Shown here one piece after another: positions 17,019 to 26,900 of a stretch of DNA of 64,000 bases (positions are counted from its first letter, which is position 1; each line of letters begins with the position of its first letter). Origin of the DNA: CAZGNZ01 sp964527215 (lineage in GTDB: Bacteria; Fidelibacterota; Marinisomatia; SCGC-AAA003-L08; JACNLC01); assembly GCA_964527215.1 (NCBI GenBank), contig CAZGNZ010000010.1:1-64000 (forward strand). The letters are read 5' to 3'. The translations under genes and the position numbers were made by a program. The notes below the pieces were generated by a model, which ran no database searches, was not told the DNA's origin, and was given only the letters and a program-made list of their open reading frames with translations.

Positions 17019-18784
17019 CACTGCAGTTTCTTTAATGAATGCCACAGATATATTCCCGCACTGACGGATACCACCAGTCCGACTGACCACTGCAGCGGTG
17101 AGCCAAACAGCATTTTTCCAATGGTGTACAGGCTTCCGAATATCAGCACCATGGATGCCAGATAGGCATAGACATCGGTTTTAAAGGACTGCTGAAGCGG
17201 TTGAATATTCGGGACCATTTCAATGACGCGTCGCCAGCCGCGGCCGCCAATCCGGACTTTTTTATAAAACTCGATGGTATGGTCCGACGGTGTTCGGGAA
17301 GTGAGAAACATTACCGTCAGCCAAACCGCAGCGGCCACTGTTGTGGTAATGAGGATTCTGACCGGGAACATGGCATCATATCCGCTTTCCGGAGGTGCCA
17401 ATGCTGACCAGTACTCCAGATAATTGGCCACCGCCAGCGATGCTCCCAATGCAGAAATTTCAGTCCAGGCATTTACGCGCCACCAGTACCAGCGGAGCAC
17501 GAGAATGATGGCAGCACCGGACTCCATTAATGTGACATACTTGTAAATTCCGACAATGGAATCCAGCTTGCTGACAAAAATAATCATCATGACTGCCAGG
17601 ACCAGACCCAGAAGCCGTGAAATCGTGACATAGACCCGTTCCTTCAGATTTTGCCAGATGGGACGGATAAAATCGTTTACCACATAGGAGGAACCCCAGT
17701 TCAGCAGGGTGTTGATCGTGCTCATGTACGCTGCCAGCAGGGATACCACCATAATGCCCTTGAGGCCGGCAGGGAGGAACCGGTCAATCATCATGGGATA
17801 GGCCAGTTCACCGTCTTTGAGATCCGGGAAATATACCAGCGACAGAATTCCCACCACAATCCAGGGCCAGGATCGGACAGCGTAATGCATCAGGTTGTAC
17901 CACAGATTGGCCAGCATCGCATCTTTTTCGGTTCGGCAGGCCAGCATACGCTGTATCTGATACGCATATCCCGGTGCCATTCCCCACCAGAGCACACCCA
18001 GATACACCACAAACGTCAGCACCTTGGCATCAAAGGATTCAAATGAGGGGAAGAAATTCAGCATTCCTTCGGTATAGGCCGTGGATGATGTCACTTTCTC
18101 AATGACGGCGGCTGTTGACGGTCCGGCGTCCACCCATGCAATAACTGCCAGGGAGATGGAACCGAACATGGCCAGCACAAACTGGATCAGATCCGTATAC
18201 ACCACTCCGTACAATCCGGAGAGAATGGTATAGAAAAAGGTCAGGGCAGCCAGGCCCATCACAATCAGCAGCGCCGGTGTCACATCGCCGATCACCGGCA
18301 TGCTGAAAAGCGGATCCGGACTTAACCCCAGAATAGCAGTGGCCAGCTTGGATACTGCCAGTGTTACAGAGCTGAGAATGAAAAGGTTAAAGAAGATTCC
18401 CTTGTACAGGGCCATGAAATACCGCAGAATAACGGCAGATTTACCCTCGTATCGAAGCTGAAGAAATTCGATATCGGTCCGGACTTCCGTCCTTCGCCAG
18501 AGGCGGCTGAAGAAATAAACCGATATCAGTCCTCCGAAAGCCTGAGACCACCAGAACCAGTTTTCATAGACCCCTACCGATCTTACCAGTCCGGTGACAA
18601 ACAGCGGTGTATCGGCCGAAAAGGTTGTCGCCACAATCGATGTGCCTGCCACCCACCACACCAGGGAACGGCCCGCCACAAAATAATCATCCATGCTGCT
18701 GCCTGCCCGACGGGTATAGTACAGTCCGATACCCAGCGACACCAGCAGATACAGCCCAACAATGGTCCAGTCAATAAATGCCAT
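17018..18784 (-). CDS. Sodium:solute symporter (SSS family), sugar type
   Basis: 588 residues, strongly hydrophobic with about 13 membrane segments, opening FIDWTIVGLYLLVSLGIGLY and followed by the SSS family region DYFVAGRSLVWWVAGTSIVA. The later segment GLYGVVYTDLIQFVLAM is typical of SGLT-like members. It imports a small solute with Na+ across the inner membrane. AAGGA lies seven bases before the ATG. Its place between the GH114-like lipoprotein and the DUF4832 protein, in an operon with a sugar kinase and nucleotidyltransferase, argues for monosaccharide uptake (galactose, galactosamine or GalNAc). Specificity cannot be read from sequence. Confidence 0.85.
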   Translation of the reverse strand: MAFIDWTIVGLYLLVSLGIGLYYTRRAGSSMDDYFVAGRSLVWWVAGTSIVATTFSADTPLFVTGLVRSVGVYENWFWWSQAFGGLISVYFFSRLWRRTEVRTDIEFLQLRYEGKSAVILRYFMALYKGIFFNLFILSSVTLAVSKLATAILGLSPDPLFSMPVIGDVTPALLIVMGLAALTFFYTILSGLYGVVYTDLIQFVLAMFGSISLAVIAWVDAGPSTAAVIEKVTSSTAYTEGMLNFFPSFESFDAKVLTFVVYLGVLWWGMAPGYAYQIQRMLACRTEKDAMLANLWYNLMHYAVRSWPWIVVGILSLVYFPDLKDGELAYPMMIDRFLPAGLKGIMVVSLLAAYMSTINTLLNWGSSYVVNDFIRPIWQNLKERVYVTISRLLGLVLAVMMIIFVSKLDSIVGIYKYVTLMESGAAIILVLRWYWWRVNAWTEISALGASLAVANYLEYWSALAPPESGYDAMFPVRILITTTVAAAVWLTVMFLTSRTPSDHTIEFYKKVRIGGRGWRRVIEMVPNIQPLQQSFKTDVYAYLASMVLIFGSLYTIGKMLFGSPLQWSVGLVVSVSAGIYLWHSLKKLQ

Positions 18785-18824
18785 TTAAAATTCCTTCGTC
18801 ATTGATTCATTTCATTCAGGCTGT

Positions 18825-19889
18825 TCATCTGCCGGAATCTGTTTCAGCCAGCTGAACCGGCACAGTCAGATTCAGACCGCTGCGGATAATTTTGTCCGTA
18901 ATGCAGTTCAGCCAGCCCGGCTGGCCGGCAACCTCTGCTGCCTGCTGTCGGTACAGTTCATCAAAGTCCGGCTGTTCCGGATCCAGATAATCCAGACAAA
19001 TTACCGTGAATCCGTCCGGAAGGGCAGCTTCCCGGTTCAGATGAGGAGCCGCCTCTGCTTTATGACTGGTTTCAAACCAGGGATTGACAGTTCCTGCCAT
19101 CCGTTCCCAGTCCCACCCGGTGTAAAAGGACTCAAACATCACCGCATTCACGTATTGACGAATATTGTATTTGTAGGCGGGTTCATTGTCATAAAAATAA
19201 AACAGCCCGCGATTGGCAATCATAACGGACCGGGGGTACCATTCCCTGATCTGCCGAATACAGTCACTCATCCCCGGCAGCATCCATGAATATGTGTGCC
19301 ATGGCGAAGCCGAGTCAATTGTATCCATGAAAAAACCGTCACAGCCCAGATCGCTCATGATATAGTCCAGACCTTTGTCACGCTGCTTCAAATACATCTG
19401 CCACTCCGAATCACCGGCATTGACATAATAGCTTTTCCAGGTCCCGTTTACGTCCACCGTATCATCATTGTCCGCATCCAGATAGTAGCTGGCCGCTCCC
19501 AGATGCTTATACACCAGTTCGGTGCCGTTCCATGTGACCGGTCCGGTGCCGTTTCCGGGTACGATATCGCCCGGATGTTCTTCACCGATTGATACATATC
19601 CGACCACCCAGACATCATCCTCCGTCCCCAGCTGATTGTCCTGGCCGTCTTTGATATCCAGGACCATTTCAGCGGTGATATTCGAGAATGGGTGGAGAAT
19701 CGCCAGGTTAAAATTTTCCGCATAACGGATATGCCGTTCTTCCCAGTCCCCGTAGTGAATCATGTATTCGGACTCTGGACCAAAACCTGGAATAGGTCCG
19801 GTCATGGGGACAGAATCCGACTTTGGACCGCAGCCCGGCATCACAATGATAGTCGCCCCTGTCAGCAGCAGTATCGCTTTGTTTAACAT
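18825..19889 (-). CDS. GH114/TM1410-like glycoside hydrolase lipoprotein
   Basis: 354 residues with a lipoprotein signal ending MPGC (lipidated Cys20). The barrel belongs to the MJ1477/TM1410 group related to endo-alpha-1,4-polygalactosaminidases (GH114): VVGYVSIGE, YYLDADND, CDGFFMDTIDSA (D184, D189), ANRGLFYF and VMFESFYTGWDWE (E253). The Asp in FFMD and the Glu in MFES are the candidate catalytic acids. It is a paralogue of residues 25-330 of the protein at 27167-29269. A ribosome site GGGAG sits inside the end of the nucleotidyltransferase gene, three bases separating the two genes. Probably periplasmic or outer-membrane attached, trimming oligosaccharides. Family call fair; substrate inferred. 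Confidence 0.75.
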   Translation of the reverse strand: MLNKAILLLTGATIIVMPGCGPKSDSVPMTGPIPGFGPESEYMIHYGDWEERHIRYAENFNLAILHPFSNITAEMVLDIKDGQDNQLGTEDDVWVVGYVSIGEEHPGDIVPGNGTGPVTWNGTELVYKHLGAASYYLDADNDDTVDVNGTWKSYYVNAGDSEWQMYLKQRDKGLDYIMSDLGCDGFFMDTIDSASPWHTYSWMLPGMSDCIRQIREWYPRSVMIANRGLFYFYDNEPAYKYNIRQYVNAVMFESFYTGWDWERMAGTVNPWFETSHKAEAAPHLNREAALPDGFTVICLDYLDPEQPDFDELYRQQAAEVAGQPGWLNCITDKIIRSGLNLTVPVQLAETDSGR

Positions 19890-19892
19890 ATT

Positions 19893-20765
19893 TTACTCCC
19901 AGGAAAAAGCACCGTATTCCTTTTCCAGCCAGGTTTGGACAGTCAGGATATCTTTTTTTTCTGTTAGATCAGGCACATGCTCGGAATGAGGGGTGCCCTG
20001 AGTGGAACCGGGATGGTCTGCCACCATGTTCAGCAGGGCGGTCGGCAGTTCCTTTTCCTTCCGTACCGGATTGACGGGACAGTTTTTCAGATAACCGTAA
20101 AACAACCCGCCGTCAAATTTGAAAAGATTCATGCTCACCCTGACAGTGCCGTCGGCATTGCGGCATTTTTCCACATCCCGATCGCCCGGCTTTTCAATAA
20201 TGTCCATCAGATACTGATCCGAATCCGTGAGGGTGACCGCAAAAGCGCGCACCCGTTCCGGAGGAAAATCAAAACCGTCCCGGTCATAATCCACCCAGCC
20301 GTTGGGTGACGGTATATTCTGCAGCAGTTTAAACGCCTTTACCGAGTACAGATTATCGCTGTTGCAGACGGTGAACGATTCCCGCTGCAGTTCCGGATAC
20401 TGGTCGAGTGCCTGAAACACCGCATCGGCAGTGCCCATAGGCTTGGTGCGTCCTTCCGGAATACTCTGAATGGCATAGCTGATTTTCAGGCCGTGAAAAT
20501 CGTTCCCGGAATCTGCGGTTCCGTAATGCTCCTTCATCAGCTGATTGTCAGCGCCTGTCACAAAATAGACCCGGCGGTATCCACTTTCACGGATATTCCA
20601 AAGCAGGTAGTCCAGCAGCGGCTGACCCTTTTCACCCACCCGGATCATTCCTTTTGTACGCTGATTGGCTTCATCAGCCAGCTGGTCGGACACACCGCCT
20701 TCCGCCTGTGATTTTTTCATTCGTGACGATACTCCGGCTGCCAATATGACAATTGCTTCGTGCAT
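19893..20765 (-). CDS. Sugar-1-phosphate nucleotidyltransferase
   Basis: 290 residues with the nucleotidyltransferase (GT-A like) opening EAIVILAAGVSSRMKKS, the Lys of the KGMI segment, GTADAVFQAL as the nucleotide-sugar loop and CNSDNLYS as the metal-binding SD motif. A variable insert with many polar residues lies between residues about 20 and 40. The start is ATG at 20765 with GAGG six bases upstream, four codons into the longest frame. It presumably converts the sugar-1-phosphate made by the GHMP kinase to an NDP-sugar, replacing a GalT-type uridylyltransferase, none of which is visible. Which nucleotide and sugar it uses is unknown. Confidence 0.8.
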   Translation of the reverse strand: MHEAIVILAAGVSSRMKKSQAEGGVSDQLADEANQRTKGMIRVGEKGQPLLDYLLWNIRESGYRRVYFVTGADNQLMKEHYGTADSGNDFHGLKISYAIQSIPEGRTKPMGTADAVFQALDQYPELQRESFTVCNSDNLYSVKAFKLLQNIPSPNGWVDYDRDGFDFPPERVRAFAVTLTDSDQYLMDIIEKPGDRDVEKCRNADGTVRVSMNLFKFDGGLFYGYLKNCPVNPVRKEKELPTALLNMVADHPGSTQGTPHSEHVPDLTEKKDILTVQTWLEKEYGAFSWE

Positions 20766-20834
20766 ACAGATCCTCATTTTTGATTATTCAGGTTGGTTTG
20801 ACTGACTTCCTCAGTTTTCTCACTTCAGGGCTGT

Positions 20835-22700
20835 TCAGACTTCCAGAAACCGTGTCATTCCTGCACTGACAGTCCTCAGGGATTTATCTGTCAGCGTGAT
20901 TTCTCCTTCAGACAGGAGGGTCAATTTATGATCAAAATATTGTACCCGATATGTTTTTCCGTTGGGATTACGGACATAGATTTCATCAAATCGGGAGGCA
21001 TTCAGAATGAAGATTTCCCGGCGGTCCACCCATTCAATTTCCCGGGCTGTGGCAAACAGGGATATCTGGGCTTTCCGGTCATTAATCCGCTGGAAGACGT
21101 CCATCACGGCGTTTTGGGGTTCAAACAGTCCCGCCTTGTACAGATCTATCTGATTATGAAAATATTCCAGCCAGGCTTTGAGGATTTTCCCGTGACGCTG
21201 ACTGATTTTTTCGGCATTGATGGAAAAATTGGGTACACCGGTGGTAATCTGCTTGATCAGCATGACGGCCAGCTTGTCCGGTTCCTCAAAGTTGGAAAAA
21301 GCCAGATAATCATTATGCACAATGGGCATATACGCCGCAGGGTAAATGGAACGCAGCGTATTGATGTTTTCATCAAAGGGAGAGTCACCGCCGCGCACAT
21401 GCGAACCGTCCGGTGCAAGTTCCACGTTTCCGTAATTGTTTTTCTCGCTGTAGATCAAATCCGGCTTTGCCTTCATGGCTTCGTCATACAGCAGCTTAAA
21501 GGTCCGCCGAATACCTTCTGAGGTCGTTTCGCAGTCATGGCTGTGACAGTCGGCATCGCACTGATCATCGGGCATATAATCAAAAAGATCACTTTTGATG
21601 CCTTCAGCACCGTAGTCAATCAGTTTCAGGAGATTGCGCACCATTTCCTGACGGGCTTCCGGACTGCGGACACACAGTGTGTGAAAGCGGGCGGGACAGG
21701 TATAAATCTTCCCGTTTACTCTGGCCAGCAGGTGTTCCACCTTTGGTTTCACTTCGGCATAAGGACCCACACCGATGGGACAGAACCACAGAACCGGTGC
21801 TATTCCGATATCTTTCACGGCCTGCACTGTTTTGCGAATATCTTCAAACTTCCCGGGAACGGAAACAGGCCAGTCCCCCATATTGCTTTTAAGCGACATT
21901 CCATCCAGACCGACCCCATACCAGCCGTCATCAAAGATCAGGGCTTTCATTCCCAGATCCCTGGCCTTCTCTGCAGTTCGCAATATCCAGTCATGGGTCA
22001 TATGGTCTGAATTGATGATGCGCCAGGTACACAGGGCCGGTCGAAATCCGTTATCCTGAATATTGTATTTAAGTCCGTGCAGGTTCTGATACACTTTGCC
22101 ATATTTCCTGAGATTCTGAAACCAGTTCTTTTCCCCGGCGGACTGAAAAATCCCGTCACTGAAACACTGGACATTCCCAACAGGCATATCCCAAACTGGA
22201 AATGACACCCGCCAGCGCAGTTTGGCATTGGCCACTCCGCCGTGGACGGTCAGGCTGTTTTTTTTGTTGGCACCCGGTGAATAGAAATGAAATTCCGATT
22301 CGTAAACCGATCCCAGCAGCCCGAATCCGAAATCCACTTCCTCATATGCATTCAGCAGGCAGAAATAAGGGTTCGCAAGTGACCGGCCGGTGGATTCGAA
22401 TTTGTAGCTCCAGACCTGACGGGGATAATACTTATCCATAAAAAACCGGCCGCTGTCCGGGATAATGACCTTGCCGAAATTTCTCAGCGGGACCATGAAT
22501 TCATAGCGGACATTTTCCAGATGAAATGGTCGGCCGTCAATGTGCTTCAGATCAAACAGCAGCACTTCATCATACTTCATATCAAGCACGAATTCTCCGA
22601 TCTGTCTCCGATCGCTTTGAAAAGTCAGGCCCGTAAATTCAACATCACGGTTATCAATCGTAAATACCGCAGAGAAATCTTTCAGCTTCAACGTTTTCAT
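20835..22700 (-). CDS. GH36-like alpha-galactosidase
   Basis: 621 residues, no signal peptide, so cytoplasmic. A beta-sandwich N-terminal domain (about 1-210) precedes a clan GH-D barrel: FDDGWYG (257-262), LWFCPIG (304-310), GIKSDLFDY with candidate nucleophile D371, and RGGDS with candidate acid/base D439; a C-terminal beta domain closes the protein. GH36/GH27 enzymes cleave alpha-galactosides or alpha-N-acetylgalactosaminides. A cysteine/histidine-rich stretch (CDADCHSHDC, 381-390) right after the nucleophile is unusual and could bind a metal. AGGAG lies ten bases upstream of the ATG. It fits hydrolysis of imported oligosaccharides before the GHMP kinase. Confidence 0.8.
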   Translation of the reverse strand: MKTLKLKDFSAVFTIDNRDVEFTGLTFQSDRRQIGEFVLDMKYDEVLLFDLKHIDGRPFHLENVRYEFMVPLRNFGKVIIPDSGRFFMDKYYPRQVWSYKFESTGRSLANPYFCLLNAYEEVDFGFGLLGSVYESEFHFYSPGANKKNSLTVHGGVANAKLRWRVSFPVWDMPVGNVQCFSDGIFQSAGEKNWFQNLRKYGKVYQNLHGLKYNIQDNGFRPALCTWRIINSDHMTHDWILRTAEKARDLGMKALIFDDGWYGVGLDGMSLKSNMGDWPVSVPGKFEDIRKTVQAVKDIGIAPVLWFCPIGVGPYAEVKPKVEHLLARVNGKIYTCPARFHTLCVRSPEARQEMVRNLLKLIDYGAEGIKSDLFDYMPDDQCDADCHSHDCETTSEGIRRTFKLLYDEAMKAKPDLIYSEKNNYGNVELAPDGSHVRGGDSPFDENINTLRSIYPAAYMPIVHNDYLAFSNFEEPDKLAVMLIKQITTGVPNFSINAEKISQRHGKILKAWLEYFHNQIDLYKAGLFEPQNAVMDVFQRINDRKAQISLFATAREIEWVDRREIFILNASRFDEIYVRNPNGKTYRVQYFDHKLTLLSEGEITLTDKSLRTVSAGMTRFLEV

Positions 22701-22772
22701 GAATGTCGAACTCCTATGATAGATTATGTTTTGATCAGTGAGTGCTTGATTTTTGAGGTACCGGCCGCTGGA

Positions 22773-23858
22773 TTACTTCACATCATTATTATTCTGTTCC
22801 AGCCGGGTACCGGCGGATACGGATACCGGATATGCAGCGGCACCCATTCCGTTCAGGGCATCCGTCACTGCATCCTGATACTGACCGGCAAGGACGACGA
22901 TGCTTCCGCCGCCGCCTGAGCCGTTTATTTTTGCACCCGATGCTCCTGCCGCCAGGGCGGTGTCAATCATTCGGTCGATCTTTGGGGTGGTAATCTTCAG
23001 TTTGTCCCGTAAGATATTATGATGCCGGTTCATGAGCGAACCCAGTTTTTGGGTGCTGACTTCTGCGGAATTCAGTTCTTTTACAGCCTCCCGCGTGATT
23101 TCAAGATTCTGAAGTGCTCCTTCAAGATAGGGGCGGTGATCGGGGGTGATTAATTTTTCCAGTTCAGTAAATTGTGAGGCGGGGAAAGCATCCAGTCGAA
23201 AATCCGGTTTTTTTTCCTGAATCTGCCTGACAGCCGTTTCAACGTGATTTCGAATTCGGGCCAGCAGGCCCAGGGTTTCCTTGGGCGTCTGCGAATCTCC
23301 CAAAACCAGACCTTCAAGGTCTGATCCCAGTTGCGTCACCGTGAATGAATCCCGGGATTCAACCAGAATAACGCTGCCGTAGGAGATGGAATACTGGTCC
23401 ATCATCCCGCCGGGTTCGTTGTGTTCCAGGACCTCCGTCTGATATGCCAGGCTGGCCAGATGCTTCGGAACAATCAAGTCCTCACGGTTTCCTGTCTTAA
23501 GCAGCAGTACCAGCCAGGCAGTGACAAGAGCACTGGAACTGGAAGCGCCGCTGTTCACCGGGATGTCGCCGTTGAGGATAACATCATAACCGGTTCGGGG
23601 AGCGATATTCATTCGACGCAATACCTTCAGTCCGGACCCAAAATAATCCCGCCGCTCCAGATCCCTGAGAGAGTCGTCCAGACCCAGTCTTCGGCTCTGA
23701 CCGATATCCGTCATTTCAATCTGAAAGTACCGGGTCCGGTTTGGGACAGCCCGAATGTAGATATATTTGTTGATCGCTGCCGCAATGACCGGCAATCCAA
23801 GATAATCCTGATGCTCGCCGAACAGACATACCCGTCCCGGTGCCTTGATTCTGATCAT
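22773..23858 (-). CDS. GHMP kinase, galactokinase-like
   Basis: 361 residues. Motif 1 is APGRVCLFGEHQDYLG (6-21), close to the galactokinase signature PGRVNLIGEHTDY; motif 2 is PVNSGASSSSA (100-110); D154 in GGMMDQY matches the galactokinase catalytic base; motif 3 is KINGSGGGGSI (310-320). It phosphorylates a hexose at C1 with ATP; galactose, GalNAc or a related sugar are candidates. The start is ATG at 23858, with AGGAA nine bases upstream; the longer frame adds 21 residues with no ribosome site. It sits between the dockerin protein and the GH36 gene, supplying sugar-1-phosphate for the nucleotidyltransferase. Confidence 0.85.
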   Translation of the reverse strand: MIRIKAPGRVCLFGEHQDYLGLPVIAAAINKYIYIRAVPNRTRYFQIEMTDIGQSRRLGLDDSLRDLERRDYFGSGLKVLRRMNIAPRTGYDVILNGDIPVNSGASSSSALVTAWLVLLLKTGNREDLIVPKHLASLAYQTEVLEHNEPGGMMDQYSISYGSVILVESRDSFTVTQLGSDLEGLVLGDSQTPKETLGLLARIRNHVETAVRQIQEKKPDFRLDAFPASQFTELEKLITPDHRPYLEGALQNLEITREAVKELNSAEVSTQKLGSLMNRHHNILRDKLKITTPKIDRMIDTALAAGASGAKINGSGGGGSIVVLAGQYQDAVTDALNGMGAAAYPVSVSAGTRLEQNNNDVK

Positions 23859-23929
23859 GGTGCGCTTGTTCCTGACTGAATGATGGACACGGGACTGTCC
23901 AGGCGGACAATCCCGTGCCACGATGAGAC

Positions 23930-26900
23930 CTACTTAACGAGGAGAACTTTCTGAGCGGTTGAATGCTTTTCAGCATTGAGCCGTATGAAATAGATTCCGC
24001 TGGCTGTTTCAGCTGCGTTCCAGGTCAGATGATGCATTCCTGCATCCTGAAGACCGCTGAAAAGCGTTTCCACCAGCCGTCCCTGCATATCGTAAACCGC
24101 TGCATGGACCTGACCGGCTTCGGGAATCTGGTAGCTGAACGTAGTCGAGGGATTAAAGGGGTTGGGATAAGCAGGACTCATTTCAAATTGAGTTGGGATT
24201 TCAGAACCTACCGGAATGTATCCGTCTGTGCTGGCAGCCAGAGTGCTGATAATCTGGAAATCACCCGCTGCCTGGAACAGCTCGCTTCCTGCAGGATCGA
24301 TAATGATGACCGTTGTCACATTGCCTTCTGTAGCAAAATCTGCAATGAGGGCGGGACTCAGCCGGATGTCAATATCATCCTGGTGCTCCAATGTCAGCTG
24401 AAACGCGCCGACATATCCGTCAGCTGCGTACGAGACGGTGCCGTTCCGGTTTATGACTGATGCCCTGCCGGCATTGCTGCCTCGAGCCGGATTGAGAATC
24501 CAGTCCACGGCAATGACCACATCCAGAATGTCGATGGAGCCGTCTTCATTGGTGTCACCGGCAATCAGAGCACAAGGATCTTCCAGAACTTCGGTGCCGA
24601 GGATATGGGCTACCATGATGACAACATCCAGAATATCCGTGGACATATCACCGTTGACATCTCCATTGGCCGTACAGTCAACCGGGAAGGTGTACCCGGC
24701 AGTGGTGCCGCCAAGATCATCGGGATACATGTCGGCAGTCCAGTCGCTGTTGTGTCCGCCGATGGCCACATTCACGCCGTCGCCCAGATTGGTCAGGATA
24801 TCACGGGCAATGCCCACTTCGATAATGTTGCCGGATGCGCTGAAAGCGACATTGGCAGTCAGGCCATTGTCATTCCATACATAGTCCGGACCGGTTCCGG
24901 CATATTCCAGAATGCCGTACCATGATCCGCTGATGGTTATCAGGTAATCCGCTCCGGTGGCCCACCAGCCCCAGGTCAGACCGGTTCCGACATCCATATC
25001 GGCATCCAGATAGAGTACTACACTCTGTCCGGCACCCAGATTGCTCAGCAGACCGTCATCATTCATATCCACACGGAAGTAGAGATAATCATCATCCGAG
25101 GCCACATAAATATCTTTCAGATCCAGATCCGCAGTTCCGTAATCTCCGGCAGCTTCTTCCGGATTCGGAGCGACGTCCAGCTGATCTTCGGGCAGCCATT
25201 CACCGATATTGCCGTCCACATAATAGCCTTCCGGCACGAACCAGTAGGTGGCAGTTTCCACATCCAGATCATTGGGATAGGAGTCATGACTCCAGGCGGC
25301 GGATTCGTTATTCTGACCCACCACGGCGATATTGCATCCATTGGCCAGTTCACCCAGTGCGGACAGTGGTATGGCCACTTCCTTGGCATTATTGAGCTCA
25401 TTGCCGGCAAGCCAGCTGGTGATGCCGGTAAATTCCCAGCCCCAGCCGCCATCAATACCATTGTACATCTGAATGCCGCCGCTGGCGGAAATGTCAATGG
25501 AATAATCCGCGCCGGAGGCCCAGGTGCCCCAGGTCAGACCGGTGGCATTGGACATATCCGTATCCAGATAAATGGACATGCTCTGACCGGTTTCAAAATT
25601 GTCAAATGAACCGTTGTCATTGATATCCACACGCACATACAGAAAATCGGCGTCATGATATACATAAATGTCTTTCATATCCAGATTCTGTGAATCAGGA
25701 TAATCATTGGCTTCTTCCATGGGATTGGGTTCCACGTCAAACTGCCATTCAGGCAGCCAGTCACCCATCAGTCCGTCAATGATAATTTCGCCGTCCGGCG
25801 GTTCAGGTGCTTCGCCGCCTTCACCGTAGCCATAGGCGTACTGAACCACGGATCCCCCGATGTCGTCAGGGAAAAGATCTCCGCCCCATGTCACCATTTC
25901 GGCGGCATAGACAAACACATTGGTGGTTTCAAACAATGCCGTTTCACCAATAGCCGCTCTCGGGATGGAAACTTCATAGGCGGAACCGTCTGCCGTGACG
26001 ATCACTTCACCCGTAAATCCGGTTTCAATAAATGTTGCGTCAGATCCTGATGTGCCGGCGAATTCAAGCACAGGGTGATCTTCCGTGCTGAGTGACATAT
26101 AGTAGTCACCGCCCGTGGCCCACCAGCCCCAGGTGAGACCGGTACCGGCATCGGCGTCGGTATCCAGATAGATTTCCACCAGTTCAGTGGCGGGGTCAAG
26201 CGTATTCAGGTCGCCGTCCACGAGTATCTGGAAATACACATTGTCGGCATCATGGGTCATGAATATGTCAACCATATCCAGTTCCGGATATCCAACAATA
26301 TCACCGGCATTTTCTTCCGGGTTGGGATTCACATCCAGCAGCATGCCGTCTGTCCAGTCACCGAGGTCGCCGTCCACCGTGATATTGGAATTGTACTGGT
26401 AAATCAGCGATTCAACCCCGACGTCATTGGGATAGGTGTCTGCCAGCCAGTCTGCAGTGTTTTCCGCATACATGAGAATCCGGGTGCTTTCCATGGCAGC
26501 GGTTTCACCGATTGCTTCCAGAGGGATCGCGATTTCCATGATATTGTCATCATCATTGATGGCCACATCGCAGCCAAAATAGGTATCTTCCCACTGACTG
26601 TCCCCGCCGGACGCACCAATGAAACGCGCAATGGCGATTTCTTCCTGCCAGCCTCCGGGACCGGACCAGGTTTCCACCCAGCCTTCACCGTGAGGAACAT
26701 TAAGCAGAATCCAGTAATCCGCTCCGGTGGCCCACCAGCCCCAGGTCAAACCGGTACCGGCATCCAGATCCGTGTCCAGGAAAATTTCATGGGTTGACAT
26801 CATACCGTAGTTTTCCTGCAGATCATCAAATATGGCGTTGTCATTGATATCCAGACGAATATACAGATATTCGGCATCGTTTGAGACGTACAAATCTTTG

